A program made the position numbers and the translations under genes. This document shows, piece by piece, positions 9,697 to 21,797 of a stretch of DNA of 64,000 nucleotides (its first letter is position 1; each line of letters opens with the position of its first letter). A model generated the notes under the pieces. The model saw only the letters and a program-made list of their open reading frames with translations. It did not search any database and was not told where the DNA came from. Location of the stretch: contig JAGKQI010000073.1 of NCBI GenBank assembly GCA_018806915.1, positions 558,001-622,000 on the forward strand. The letters run 5' to 3'. This DNA comes from Phytophthora colocasiae. Taxonomy: Eukaryota; Oomycota; Peronosporomycetes; Peronosporales; Peronosporaceae.

Positions 9697-11862
9697 TTAA
9701 TCGTCGGTAGCGAGCTTGTGGTACACGCGGCCCGTGTAGAGAATTGTAAGGAGAGAAATGGCAATGAGTGGCACGAACGTGTAGTTGAGCACGTACTGGA
9801 TGCCTGGCAGACCCACCACTGTAATTGCGATATCTCCAATCGCTCGTCCGAAGGTACCAGCTTCAGTAGCCAACAGTCCAGAGTTAAACGTCCCCTTCGC
9901 GAACGACTTAGGGATTGTCTTGGACAGCAACGACATGTTTACACCTTCCAGCACATTCGTTGAGATGAAAATGATCACTCCTCCGACAACAAATTGAGCA
10001 ACCGAGTAGTGACCGTAGTTGACGATGATCCCAACACCAACGAACATGGCAGCCTCAGACAGCATTATCATCTCGCGGTCTTCGTAGCGGAAACTCATCC
10101 AGCCTACCACCATGTTGGTCGGGAACATGAGCAAACCCAAAGCTGCGAGGTACATACCGTTGTTGGTGGAGCCCCAGCTGAAGTGGTACATTGCGATGGT
10201 CGAACTGGCTGTGATCAGGCACTCTAGCACCAGTTTGAGCACGATGTAGATCAAGAGAGACGCCACTACCGGTACGTTGTGTCGCAGCGAAGAGAGCGCC
10301 GGAGGACTTCCCACCATTGAATTAGAGCGAGTGATAAGAGGTGTCGATTCTCCCATTGCGGCTGCGACTGCGGAGATACTCGAGTTCCCCATTCCGTTTT
10401 CCAGCATGGAGCGTCGACGCTCCAGGAACCGCTCCCTCTCCATGCGGTTGGGTTCTTCAAACCAAAAGATTAGAGCGACGAGGTAGATCGTCCACAGCGC
10501 AAACATGACCCAGCCAGGAGACGTTTCCGTCGTGATGTCGATGCCAGCAAACCTGTAGTCCGGTAAGTAGTGAAGTGCAGCAGCAAGAGCAGGGCCTGCA
10601 GCCATTCCGAGGGCACTAGCAGTCACAAACAATGCTGAGGCCTGTGTACGCTCTTCCCGGGAGTAATTATCAGCGATATAACGACGGTTGATAGCGCGAG
10701 CACCACCAAAACCATTCAGCATTCGACCAGTCAAAGCCATCGCGACGCTGTCGTACGAAAGCGCCATACCGTAGAGCAAGTTACCCAGGATCAAACACAC
10801 CGTCGCAAAGCTCAGCGAGCCTTTGTACGAGCGATTGGCCCACCAACTGTACAGCACCGCACTCGCCAGCGATGCCACAGGCGTCATACCGACGATTACA
10901 CCGCTCATGGACGCCTCCGCACCCAGTTCTGCCGCGTACTTCCCACTTGTAGGCGCCACAATGTAATAGTTCGTCATGTACAGGAAGGTGTTGAGCATAT
11001 TCAGCAGACGTGAAGGCTCGGACGCCTGATGCAGCCTCTTGAGCATGTCGTACGTCTCGTCGTCTTCATCTTCCGAGGATTCAGAGTCGAAAATCAACGA
11101 ACGAGCAGCCACCGTCTTCACATACTGCGTCGACTTGTGCAATCTACGTCGTGCCTGGCCAATGCGGTTCAGCACAGGCTCATCCTCAGAAATAGTCCGC
11201 GTCAAAGTCTTACTGGTGGCATCCGTTGCCACCTGAACCTCGAGCTTCCGTAGCTTCGTGAGCGCCGAGCGGATACTGGCGATGATCGCAGAGATCCCTT
11301 CGTCATGGTACAACTGCTGCATGTGCGAAGCTTGTGAGTCCGTGCGAGAGGACAGATACGAGCCCATGATCTTATGCTCCTTGAGAGTTTTGTCGTGTTT
11401 CTTGAGGATCTTCCGGATACCAGTAGCGTTGAGCTCCACAAAGTGCAGGAGGTTCACCAGTTCATCGCCAACTTGTCGGTACATTTCTGCAATGGAGTGC
11501 ATCGCTTCTAGATCACCCGACGCGAGCTCCAACTGCTGAGTACGAAGTCCCTGCAACGTAGTGGCGAATTCTCCCTGTTTCGTCAAGAAGAAGAGCACTA
11601 CCCGCTCTACCTCCGAGTCCAGCGCATGCTTGAACGTCTCCTGCTCGTCTCGTGTCTCCTCTCGTTTAGCCTCCGCCACTTTACGCAGTTTCTTCTTGAG
11701 CTGCTTGTACTCCAGGTAGTGGCTGTAAGTACAGTGGATGTATCAACACATCGTTAGGAACAAAAAAGCTCTCTACCACTCAATTTTCATCCTGTCACGT
11801 CAGACTCACCCCTTCCATTCTGGACGTTGTGCGGCCGCCAGCTTCTTGGCGAATTGAACCAT
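9697..11862 (-). CDS. SPX-MFS protein, probable vacuolar phosphate transporter
   Basis: Two exons (11862-11810 and 11722-9697, 87-bp intron) give 692 residues. The first exon encodes the start of an SPX domain (MVQFAKKLAAAQRPEWKG), continuing with HYLEYKQLKKKLRK and ending in the SPX hallmark ELNATGIRKILKKHDKTL at about 114-131; SPX domains sense inositol pyrophosphates and hence phosphate status. From about residue 255 to the C-terminus there are about a dozen hydrophobic segments of an MFS transporter, with GRMLNGFGGARAINRRYIAD typical of the SPX-MFS (PHT5/VPT) family that moves phosphate across the vacuole membrane. An acidic, phosphorylatable linker (SESSEDEDDETYD) separates the domains. 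Start chosen because exon 1 supplies the expected first SPX helix and the splice joins in frame. Intact. Substrate is inferred from the family. Confidence 0.9.
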
Positions 11863-12136
11863 TTGTATGGGGCCTGGGAACTCTCTACTCTCGTCTAACT
11901 AACTGCCAAGAAAGCTGTAGGCTCGGGGTCCGAGAATGGCGATGGATCTGATTGGATGATTAGTGACCAATGAATAATGAAACCCTGGGTTTAACGGATA
12001 CAGAGTAGATACTGAAGATGCTGAATGTTGCATTTTGATTTGGATAGTGACTTTCGGTCTTTAAACGAGGTATTCTAACAAAGAAAGGACGATTCGAATC
12101 TTGGAGGGAATTGCGTGTTCAAAACTATGATTCCCG

Positions 12137-12156
12137 TTACCGGTAGCTTACCGGTA
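12137..12156. promoter_or_regulatory. paired TTACCGGTA repeats upstream of SPX-MFS
   Basis: Two copies of TTACCGGTA (each containing the palindrome TACCGGTA) lie two bases apart, about 275-295 bp upstream of the SPX-MFS start. This could be a dimeric factor site; no factor is known to me. The rest of 11863-12342 shows no gene. Confidence 0.25.
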
Positions 12157-12342
12157 TCTTAGACGCGTACGATAACCCCTCTTCTGTTTGAACCTCGCTA
12201 GTGTAACTTCATCATCAAGCATGTGTAGAAACTACGGGTCTGGTAGTCCCTTTCTCAAGCGGTTGGCCCCAAACAAACGAAGAAATATAAAGCTTGACCT
12301 GTGTTTTCCTCGCAACTGTTAGCACTACCTGATCACTTGGTT

Positions 12343-15300
12343 CTACTGCCCCACGATCGCCTTTTGGGAACTACCTTTACGGATGGCATGAGCTGTCGGC
12401 GGGAAGCCCTGTACATCCACAGCTTCGGCGTCTTGACAGAAGGCCGGCAACCACTTGATCGATAAACAGCGTAGTATCACACGCAGTGGCATGGAGCATG
12501 CACCGAGACCAATCGAGATCCCCCACTGACCTGCTGTCAGCGGTTCGCAGTTGAAGAACGCACCCGTGCACTGTACGATGACCAACTGCATGAGAATCTG
12601 GAGGATAGTCACGTAAATGTACACGCGGTTGCCCATCAAACCCTCCAAGACGTTGGGCTCATCGTGGATCTTACGGCAGTTGAGCTCGTTGAAGAGCTGC
12701 ATCCACACGAACGTGTTGAAGATGACAGTCATATGCTGCGTAGGTTCGTGCTTGACGTCGTCTGCCAAGTCCTCGAACCGGCCGGATGGGATGTCAAGGA
12801 TCTTGTCCCCTACAAACGTGAGCATGAGCAGGATCACAAGTTGGAAAAGAGACTGGCCGATGATGTGTTTCGTCATGATCTTAGACAGCAAAGGCTTCGT
12901 CTTCGGATACGGCCGACGTTCGAGAAGCGCCTGGGTCGGGGGCTCCGTAGCAAGTGCTAGAGACGCGAATGAATCCATGATAAGGTTCACCCAGAGCAAT
13001 TGAACTGCAGTAAGGGGAGACTGTTCGAGGATCACAGCTCCTAAGAATGCAAGAGTGATGGCTACGACATTCACTGTGAGCTGGAACATGAGGAACTTGG
13101 CAATGGAATCGTAGACGTTGCGTCCCCACTTGATGGCACTCACGATTGACGTGAAATTGTCGTCCATGAGGATAATATCGGACGCATCTTTGGCTACTGC
13201 AGTGCCGCTAATACCCATCGCGAAGCCGACGTTAGCTTTCTTCAAAGCAGGAGCGTCATTCGTTCCGTCTCCCGTCACAGCGATAACCTGAGGACCGTAA
13301 GGCATCAGATTCGACTGCATTAGCCCAGTAACAAGCGTGTACTTGTCCTTCGGAGACGACCTCGCCATGACGCGCAACAGCGGCCAGATCTTGTCGAACT
13401 CGGACTGGATAATGTTGCCGTTGCCGTCCAGCACCCGCGTTCGGAACTCCTGCCCTTCGATCACCAACGAGCCGTCACCCGGTGAAATGATACCACATTT
13501 CCCTGCAATCGACCGAGCGGTAGTGATGTTATCACCCGTGACCATCCGAACGATGATACCGGCGCGGTGGCAAAGCTTGATCGAGTCCGGTACCTCCTTA
13601 CGTACAGGGTCTTCAATACCGACGATGGCGATGCACGTCAAGTCCTTCTCCACTTCATCGTCGGCCCATTGGCTGATCTCGTCCGACGAAGTCTCAACGT
13701 CGCGGTACGACAGGCAGAGCGTGCGATAACCCTGTGAAGCATATTTCTCAATGATGGACGTTCCAATGATTTCCTTCTGAGTGGCATCTAATGATGCCAC
13801 CGACCCGTCGAGCCGCTTCATCTTACTGCATAGTCCGAGCACAACTTCCGTCGCTCCTTTCGTGTAGATCCGACAAGTTGAAGCTGAACGCTTGACCACG
13901 ACTGACATCCGCTTCTTCTTACTACTGAACGTAAGCATGTGGCCAACCTCCGTGTTCGCACGGACGCTAGAGTAGTCCACATTGCAGTCACGTACGAACT
14001 GGAGCAACGCGCACTCCGTCTTGTTTCCTGTGTGTTCCGGTTGGCCACCAGGGACTTTGGGGGGTAGAATTTCGGCTGTGGAGTTGATACAGACACCGTT
14101 GCAGAAAACGTCACGCGTAGACTCAGACATCTCGTCGGTAGCTTGCGACGCGGAAGTGAACTCTTGACCTCCGATCCAGATCTGCATTACGGTCATGCGG
14201 TTGGTTGTCAATGTGCCAGTCTTGTCGGAACAAATGGTAGTAGCACTACCCATGGTCTCACAGGCATCGAGGTGGCGCACGAGGTTGTTATCTGTTAGCA
14301 TTTTCTTGACTGAATAGGCGAGAGAGATCGTGACAGCAAGCGGAAGGCCTTCAGGGATAGCTACCACTAGCACTGTGATGGCCACAATGAAGAATTGGAG
14401 GTAGTCGCTGATGTACTTGGCTTTCCATTCTACCTTTTCATCGCCTGTGAACTTGTGGACCGAGAATCGGATCGACATAATGACAAACACGAGGATGGCG
14501 ACGGTAGTACCGAGTTTCCCGATGAGAATCGTCAACCGATTGAGCTTGGCTTCAAGAGGAGACTGAGTCTCTCCGTTGTCGTACTCTTCCTTCTGCTCTA
14601 CAGTGCCATTCGCAGCCGTCGGAGAGCTTGGCAGAGGTGTCGTCGCAGCAGGAGATGGAGCCGACTTCTTCTCGCCTTCTTTCCCCTTTTCCTTCTCCTT
14701 CTCCTTGCCCAGAATTAGCTTCTTGATGATACCGGCCTGAGAGTTCTCGCCCACACAAATGACCAGCATCTTTCCCAGCCCCTCCATGACTTTTGTGCCC
14801 GACAGGAGGAACGGGTTGTCTGTGTTCTTCACCATGAGGTCGGACTCTCCGGTCATGGCAGACTCGTCGAGTTTGAGTTCCTTCTGGTCGAACACGATGC
14901 CGTCAGCCGGTACGATGTCACCCAGATCCACACGGACGATATCGCCTACCACTAGACCGAACTTGCTCACTTCAGCGGGTACTCCATTGCGAATAACTTT
15001 AATCTTCTCGTCTTCTTTCACGGCGTTGAGGGCACGGAACTGCGCCTCCTTCTGGTAGTCGTTGATAGCCGTGACCATCGTCACTACAAGTACAGCGAAA
15101 ATAATACACGCGCCTTCAATCCAGCCCGTGTCGGGGTGTTCACCGACGGTTACTGCAAGGATAACCGAGAGGATACCGGAGATCGTAAGCACGATAATGG
15201 TCATGTCTTGGAACGCTTCGTACATGAGCTCTAGTAGGGTTTTCGCCTTTGGTGGTGGGATGTAGTTAGACCCGAACGTGTCTTCTCGCCGCTTTAAGTC

Positions 15301-15486
15301 GGCGTTGTCGCTCGTGTTTAACCCCTGTGAGATGTTAACGCCCAATGACGCGGCGACGCCCGTGATGCCTCCTAACTTGGCCAGTTGTTCCGCTTGATGC
15401 TCGTGTTGCGTCTCAATGAGACGGATGAGGTCACCGGTGACCAATTTGAATTGACCACCGCCTTTGGGCTGCTCCGAGTGTATCAT
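12343..15486 (-). CDS. P-type Ca2+-ATPase, PMCA/type IIB
   Basis: This single exon of 1047 residues encodes an ATP-driven Ca2+ pump exporting calcium from the cytosol across the plasma or vacuole membrane. Seen: the N-terminal cytosolic segment ending KRREDTFGSNYIPPPKAKT as in PMCAs, TM1-2, the actuator-domain TGES (about 209), a charged Lys/Glu insert after the actuator domain (EKEKEKGKEGEKK) like the lipid-binding loop of PMCAs, TM4 PEGLPLAVTISLAYSVKKM, the phosphorylation site CSDKTGTLT (Asp about 421), TGDNITTARSIA, the hinge TGDGTNDAPALKKA (about 737) and six C-terminal TM segments. The C-terminal tail after the last TM is short (about 40 residues) and shows no obvious calmodulin site, unlike animal PMCAs, so regulation is more likely N-terminal as in plant ACA pumps (inference). 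Intact. Confidence 0.95.
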   Translation of the reverse strand: MIHSEQPKGGGQFKLVTGDLIRLIETQHEHQAEQLAKLGGITGVAASLGVNISQGLNTSDNADLKRREDTFGSNYIPPPKAKTLLELMYEAFQDMTIIVLTISGILSVILAVTVGEHPDTGWIEGACIIFAVLVVTMVTAINDYQKEAQFRALNAVKEDEKIKVIRNGVPAEVSKFGLVVGDIVRVDLGDIVPADGIVFDQKELKLDESAMTGESDLMVKNTDNPFLLSGTKVMEGLGKMLVICVGENSQAGIIKKLILGKEKEKEKGKEGEKKSAPSPAATTPLPSSPTAANGTVEQKEEYDNGETQSPLEAKLNRLTILIGKLGTTVAILVFVIMSIRFSVHKFTGDEKVEWKAKYISDYLQFFIVAITVLVVAIPEGLPLAVTISLAYSVKKMLTDNNLVRHLDACETMGSATTICSDKTGTLTTNRMTVMQIWIGGQEFTSASQATDEMSESTRDVFCNGVCINSTAEILPPKVPGGQPEHTGNKTECALLQFVRDCNVDYSSVRANTEVGHMLTFSSKKKRMSVVVKRSASTCRIYTKGATEVVLGLCSKMKRLDGSVASLDATQKEIIGTSIIEKYASQGYRTLCLSYRDVETSSDEISQWADDEVEKDLTCIAIVGIEDPVRKEVPDSIKLCHRAGIIVRMVTGDNITTARSIAGKCGIISPGDGSLVIEGQEFRTRVLDGNGNIIQSEFDKIWPLLRVMARSSPKDKYTLVTGLMQSNLMPYGPQVIAVTGDGTNDAPALKKANVGFAMGISGTAVAKDASDIILMDDNFTSIVSAIKWGRNVYDSIAKFLMFQLTVNVVAITLAFLGAVILEQSPLTAVQLLWVNLIMDSFASLALATEPPTQALLERRPYPKTKPLLSKIMTKHIIGQSLFQLVILLMLTFVGDKILDIPSGRFEDLADDVKHEPTQHMTVIFNTFVWMQLFNELNCRKIHDEPNVLEGLMGNRVYIYVTILQILMQLVIVQCTGAFFNCEPLTAGQWGISIGLGACSMPLRVILRCLSIKWLPAFCQDAEAVDVQGFPPTAHAIRKGSSQKAIVGQ

Positions 15487-16165
15487 GGCTCCCCACCCGA
15501 GTACCTGCTACTGTTAGCAGGTAGAGGGCACGGCCTGTTCTCGAAAATGCTGTTCTTCCCTACCTACCCGGCGCTAACAAGCCGAAGTGTGCTGACGTCT
15601 TTGTGTTCGTGTTCGAAGGAAGCGAGCGCTTTCGTTTCTCCCGACAGCCGGGCACCTTTTCGGAAATTGGCCGAATGCTCGCACGTCCCGAGTTCAGGCG
15701 GTGGTTACGGGTCAGGACGCGTGCGAGTTGGAGTGTTCAAGCCAATTTAGATGGCGGAAACTCCTTGGTACACTATAAATATGAGTACTGCGGGGGGTGA
15801 GAGTTAGTTTTACTTTGCATCGCATGACGTTATTTTCGAGAACTCTAGGTCCATGACGATGAAAGTCGACTAACCCGTATGAGATTATAGGCGGCCAAAT
15901 ATATCGACAAGGATCCAATCAAGTTGAGCTGTTTGTTGCAACCCCATGACGACAAGTAGAACATATACCAGTACGGTCAACTTCAACCTAGATCTGTCAT
16001 GTGGATCCTAGGATTTTGAGTCTATTGACTGCAAGATGTTTTTCGGGGCTAGAACTCACTATTACTGCAGTACCCGTTGAAGACTTGTCTCAATTGATCC
16101 AGGAATACTACATCTCCTCCTGTCCACGAATCCTATTTGATATCTGCACCATTAACCTTACAGCT
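15487..16165. other. intergenic region, no gene seen
   Basis: This region lies between the Ca2+-ATPase start and the 3' end of ABC1, both on the - strand. It must hold the ATPase promoter and the ABC1 3' flank. No ORF with coding character, RNA gene or repeat was recognised. Confidence 0.5.
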
Positions 16166-19100
16166 TCACTTCACGTTCGAACGGTGTGCTAATGATGCAA
16201 AGATGGACTCTGGTTGAGCCAACAACTCGGATGGAGCTCCGAATTCCGCCACTTGACCTGCGTCCATGACTGCGATCTTGTTGCAGTGCATGATGGTATT
16301 GATCCGGTGCGCAATGATCAACACCGTCTTGTCCGCGAATGTCTCTCGGATGGTGTTCTGAATGAGAGCATCTGTGGTTGTGTCCACGTTGGCAGTAGCT
16401 TCATCGAGCACGACGATTTTACTGTTCTTGAGCAGTGCGCGACCGATGCACACGAGTTGACGTTGCCCCACAGACAGGTTGTCACCCTTCTCGGACAGAA
16501 TAAAGTGCAGACCAGAGCCCCAAGCCGACACAGCGTCTGCGAGATGGACCTGCTTCAAAACGGCCCAAAGCTCGTCGTCCGAGTACTCTCCGAACGGATC
16601 CAAGTTGTCTCTCAGTGGGCCACTGAATAGCACCGGGTCTTGCGGGATGATAGCGAGGCTTCGTCTTAGGTCCTGAAGCTTCACTTTCTGGATATCCACG
16701 CCATCAATTGTGACTCGGCCACTGTGGAAGTCGCAGATACGGAAAAGAGCGATCATAAGTGAGCTCTTACCAGCTCCTGTTCGGCCGCAAATACCCACTT
16801 TTTCCCCCCCAGCGACCGTCATATTCACACCACGAAGGACAAGAGGAAGGTCTGGTCGGTACTTGAGCTGCAACCCGTCGAACATGATCGCACCGTGCGC
16901 TGGCCACTGATTCTTGTTAACAGACAGACAATCAGATGCGTCTTCCTCTTGTGGAATCTCTCGGAAGTGCAGAACACGCTCGACACTCGTCATGGCGTTG
17001 TCCGTGCGATCTACATCCCGTACTGAAGACTGCACCATGGATGTCAACATGAGAGCGTAGACCAAAGAGATACCGGACAGCAACGTGCTGAGTTGCCCTT
17101 TGGTCGCTACCAGGTAGAAAGAAACAACGAAGATGACTGCGACCGAGAGCGTATCGAGACGTACCGCTAGCCATCGGCCGGCCGCCCAGTAAACGAAAAA
17201 GAAGGACGCGTTCTCATCCACCGCCTGAGCGTTCATCGCTTCAAACGTCTTCTGCATTTTAAATGCTCGGATGGTTTGAACCCCATTCAACGTTTCCCCC
17301 AACAAATTGTACACGGGGGACCTCGAAACCCCTTCCAGGCGCTTCACCTCTCGGGACGTTCGTTTGAAGTAGAAGCCGGTCACAACCAGCGCAACAATCA
17401 CAGGAATGTACGACAAACCGATCCAGTATGACGCCAAGGCACACACAATGAAGCCACCGATACTTAACGAGATGTTCTGCACGAAATTCTGCCATTGTTG
17501 AGGTAACAGCGAGTCCATTTGATCCAAATCGTTCGAGAAGCGGTTGAGAATGCGCCCCACAGGCGTCACGTCGAAGTACGTGGTCACAGGAGCGGTCAAA
17601 ACACGACGGAAGAGCTCATTGTGCAAGTTCTTGGAGCTACGGAGTAGCATCAACATGACTGTAACACTACGACAGACTGTCGCTACTGCACCAAGAGCGA
17701 TGAAGCCGAAGTACCAACCACCGAACCAAGAGGCGGAGTAATTCGAGTCCGGATGACGCATGTTGTCCGCCCAATATGCCTGCCACCAATTGACCAGTAC
17801 AAGGAGGCCTTGACTCACTGAATACCCGACAATGACGATCATTACGACAGTAAAAGCACCGAAACCCGTCTCATCCAGGTATGTCTTGTAGATGTATCCG
17901 GTCACTCTTCCTTTTACACGATCTTGATTCTCCACCAATTTGTCTTCAACTTCAGTAAGAGAATCACTCTTTACGTCTTTACGTCGTGTTGGAGGCTTGA
18001 TTTCACTCGTTGACTGACCTCTGGATAGCTCTGGGAATCGAGCTACGACGTGAGTATAGTCTCCTTCACACGCGATACGTCCAGCTTGCATCACCACCAC
18101 TTTATCTGCGTGAGAGAGAAGTTCGTAGTGACTATTCACCACCAGAATGCGTGTCTTGTGCTTGGCAAGCCCCAGGACGCACTGCTGGAAAATGGCGTGA
18201 GCTACGTGGGGATCCACCGCACTTAGGGGGTCGTCGAGTAGCAGGATGTCTGCAGACTGGCGATACAGAGCTCTAGCGACACTCACTCGAGCCTTTTGAC
18301 CCCCACTCAAGTTGATTCCTCGCTCTCCAATCTCAGTACGATCCCCACTCGGTAAAGCATCCAGATCCAAAGCCAACTGAGATGCCGTCAGTACATTCTC
18401 ATAGCGTTCACTGTCGAATTCGCCCTCAAACACGATGTTATCACGCAAACTTGCGTTCCGGATCCAAGCCTCTTGACTCACGTACGCTGTTTCTCCGGTG
18501 ATATCCATCCGCCCGTCCGTCATCTTCATCTCTCCAAGCAAAGCCTGTAACAAGCTTGATTTTCCAGATCCAACGGTGCCGACCACCATGACCAACGAAC
18601 CAGAGGCGACATGAAGATTAATCTCTTCAAGACTGAAGCCTTTAGCTGTCTCCAGATGAGAATTAGCTGCAGACCAGCAAAAATGAGCGTCCTCGACCAA
18701 AATACTGCCTTTCGTTAATGGTTCCGACCGGTTTGAGGCCCCGGACGGCTCAGTTGCAAGCTCGTTACTGTCCAAGAACTCGTCGATTCGGTGACAGGCA
18801 ACTGCTGACTGTGACAGATCTGCAATCCCCAAGGGGAATGCGTTGACTCCTTGACGACTGACGTTGATCACTGCAATCAAAGTGAAAGCCTGAATAACTG
18901 AGAAGCTCCCATGATACAAAACGTAAACTCCGACTGTCACCCCAGCCAGAAACGTCGGCGTAAGAAACAGCAGCGCCGAGTTGAGGATCTGCAGGAAGTG
19001 GAAGCGGCGGTAGCGCTTTACCTCCTCACGACGAATTTTTTCCACGCGATTCGCTACGGACTCGTTCCAGGCGTAAAACTTGGCCACTCGAATGCCTTGT

Positions 19101-19708
19101 AGAGCCTCAGAAGTCACTCAAAGACGCTCTTCAGTAACAGGCAACAGCTCACGTCGAGCTCTGCCGATTCGTTTGGCCAAACTGAAAGAAGTCGCGAGAA
19201 CGACAATCAGTAAGACTAGTCCAGCTACAGCAGCAATTGGGTCGAAGAGAAACCCGATCAGTACGACAGTGACTGCGAAGCTGACGGGGGCTAGAAACAC
19301 CCACGGACCGTTCATCATCCCGTTGAACACCCGGTCGATGTCGACGCTTACGAGCATCATGATCTCGCCTGACGTGTACTTCTGCCGTGATTCACTTGAG
19401 AGACGCAGTGACTTGCGATAGACTACGTCAAGCAGCAAAGAGCGCATATTGACACCGACTCTGGATGAAATGAACCACGCGAAGTTGAAGCTCATCATGG
19501 ACACAAATGCCACGATAGACAAGAGCACCACCAGAATGTAGCCATTTTTGACTGGGAAGGTGTAGTCCCGGTCGTTAATGTGGTCCAGGATCGCCTCAAC
19601 AAGGAAGGACATGATCATTGACCCGATAATGAATAGCAGATCACTAGCGAACACGACAGCAATCTGGCGAGGGAACGTTTTCACCAGAGCCAAAGCCACT
19701 CGAGGGAT
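16166..19708 (-). pseudogene. ABC-C (MRP-like) transporter ABC1, main part; N-terminus at 30105-30398
   Basis: Full ABC exporter of the short MRP type (two TMD-NBD halves), which pumps organic anions or conjugates out of the cytosol or into vacuoles. NBD1: Walker A GTVGSGKSSLLQAL, signature NLSGGQKARVSVARAL, Walker B ILLLDDPLSAVD. NBD2: Walker A GICGRTGAGKSSLM, signature NLSVGQRQL, Walker B IVVLDEATANVD, H-loop IIAHRINTI. The gene is broken twice: a hAT transposon separates codons 1-98 (at 30398-30105) from the rest, and there is an in-frame TGA at 19118-19120 where ABC2 has a lysine (TEERL-stop-VTSEALQG versus DDRVKVTSEALQG). Joining the two flanks with one copy of the 9-bp target repeat gives 3837 bp, exactly 1279 codons, so the insertion site itself is clean. 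Head-to-head paralogue of ABC2. Confidence 0.9.
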
Positions 19709-19717
19709 CCCAAACGG
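19709..19717. repeat. left target-site duplication of the hAT element
   Basis: cccaaacgg here and again at 30105-30113 on the other side of the hAT. hAT duplications are usually 8 bp; here nine bases match, one possibly by chance. Confidence 0.8.
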
Positions 19718-19990
19718 CAGGGCTCTCCAAATAAGTAGGGATTAGGGATTGACGGGGCTGGAGGCGTCTCAATCCCTTATTGATGAACGTACCCTTAATT
19801 GACAATATTATTGTCAACTTATAAGATACTATAAAGATCCGGTAAGAGTCGAGGAGTAAAGCAGTCCTCGAAACCTCTCCCGGTGGGCGTTATACCGTGC
19901 CGGGGACCACAGCCACTCTCATGCTGGCATTTCCGATTTTGCGAACCAAGTCCAACACTCTTCTACTCAACTTGTTCACCCTCGTCATCC

Positions 19991-21479
19991 ATGGCTACCT
20001 TAGACCCTGGTCTCTCGAACAAGGAGATCTGTTCGTTGATGTATCGAGACCAAACAAGCGGAGGGAAGAACCTGCAACGGATGCAACACCTTCATCTTTC
20101 AGGACCGAAGTCGCGGCTATCATAACCTCATCTCGCATCTGCGGCGCCACCCAGACTATGAGCGAGTGCTGGAGCGTTGCGTTCGACAACGAATCCCCGT
20201 CACTATGGACATGTTTGTCGATAAGGACTCCCCGTACTACGCATGGTTGGATGAAACTTGTGGTGCTTATGATCTTCCATTTTCGTCAGTCGATGACGAC
20301 GTGTTTCGAGAAGCGGTTAAGTACAACAAGATCAACTCGAAAACACTTCTCGCGCGAATGAAAAGCTGCGTGGAATTAATGGAACCTGCTATTATAGAAG
20401 AGCTCAAAAGTCAGCAATACGTGCTGATATTTGACGGTTTGACGGACTCTGCCCAGCATTCACTGGCCGTATTTGTGGCTACTAAGACGATGACTCGTTT
20501 CTTGGCTCTTTCTACTTTCGTGGACGAAACATCAATGTCAGCTGACGAGCACATTCAGTTCTTGGATATGATTCTGGACCACTACAAATTAGACCTGAGC
20601 AATCTAGTGGCGGTTGTGTGTGACAACATGAACACTAACTGTGCTATCTCGAAGCGGACGGGAGTTCCCATGATTGGTTGTGCCTCACACAGATTCAACC
20701 TTGCTGTGCAAGATCACATTAAAGCTTCCATGCCTTTAATAAAAAAAATCGCGACGCTTCAGCGCAAACTTCAAGACGGTCAAGCGCATAGCCATTTTGA
20801 GAAGGAACGGTTGCAAACTCAAGCCTGTTCCGCTCCATGAAATCCGATGGAGTGGGGTGTTCCGACTTCTGCGTCGGTACGAAGAACTCCAGCCGTATCT
20901 ACATCTTTTCGTCAACGACACGCCAAGTCGAACGGATCTTCCAAGGACGTACCCGGATTCAGACTATCGGCGCAAACCCATTGTCGACTTCTTGCCATCC
21001 GCAGAGGAACACGTTCGGATCATGCAGCTCTTGGAGGACCTGAAGATACTAGATTCGACAACGCAGAAGCTACAAACCGACAAAATCTCTTTGAGCCTGG
21101 TACGTGATATTTTGACGAGCTGTTGTTAGGAGTTTCCAGAAGAGATGAAGACACGCCTATCAACCGAAGCCACCATTATTCAGTCCAAGGACTTTGAAAG
21201 AGCTGTCGTGAAGGTACAAAATAATCAGGATTCTGTCCTAACCACCAAAGAAGCCGCAACGCTGGCTAGACTCATCCGCCCAGAAATTGTAGCAGCACGC
21301 GCTGCAAAATCTGCCAGTAAGAAGGCAAAACGGCGCCGTATCCAAGAAGAACCGGAAACCAACTTGGAGACATCAGGCAAAAAACGACGGCGTACAGGAA
21401 AAGAAGTGATGGAGTCGATCAACATTCGAGCTGCAATGCGCGTAAAGGAGGCATCAATATACTCGGATCTCACGTGGCT
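19991..21479 (+). pseudogene. hAT transposase, N-terminal and core part
   Basis: Candidate start ATG 19991 (MATLDPGLSNKE). A BED-type zinc finger follows in another frame (CNGCNTFIFQD ... HNLISHLRRH, about 20074-20160), then the transposase core from 20166: EELKSQQYVLIFDGLTDS (first catalytic Asp region; most relatives have DGW where this has DGL), VVCDNMNTNCAISKRTGVP, and the hallmark GCASHRFNLAVQDH. A frameshift near 20780 moves the frame to LHEIRWSGVFRLLRRYEELQPYL, and another near 21110 leads to the Lys/Arg-rich section 21145-21479. The gene then meets the Gypsy B LTR and resumes at 29748. In hAT elements the protein excises and reinserts the transposon; this copy is inactive as read. Confidence 0.85.
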
Positions 21480-21795
21480 TGTAACGGGGTTACATTGAAG
21501 AGTGACTTTAGTCACTCTTCCGAAGTGGATACATTTGGTGTGTCACACATCATGGTGACACGTGGCAGGTGGCTCCGCAGCCACCTATCACCTTCTATAT
21601 AGGTTACACTATAGATATCTTTTAGTTTGTATTGCAGGCCAAGCTAACAAGTATCTATAATATATTCAGTCTTAAATCTACCTAATCTTTAGTTAGTCTC
21701 CCCAAGTCTTTGGGGACCTGAGTGAACTGCCGTTCACTAGGAGTTTGTATACTCAAGCCTTCCTCAGTGTGAAGTGCTGTGTGACCCCAATCACA
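21480..21795 (+). repeat. 5' LTR of Gypsy B
   Basis: TGTAACGG ... AATCACA. It contains a perfect 9-bp hairpin near the start (gagtgactttagtcactc) and another around gtgtcacacatcatggtgacac, plus a possible TATA region (ttctatatagg). Confidence 0.9.
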
Positions 21796-21797
21796 CT

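Noticed and set aside
12090..12115. Possible tRNA (gattcgaatc T-loop-like)
   Set aside because: No matching acceptor, D-arm or anticodon arm around it.
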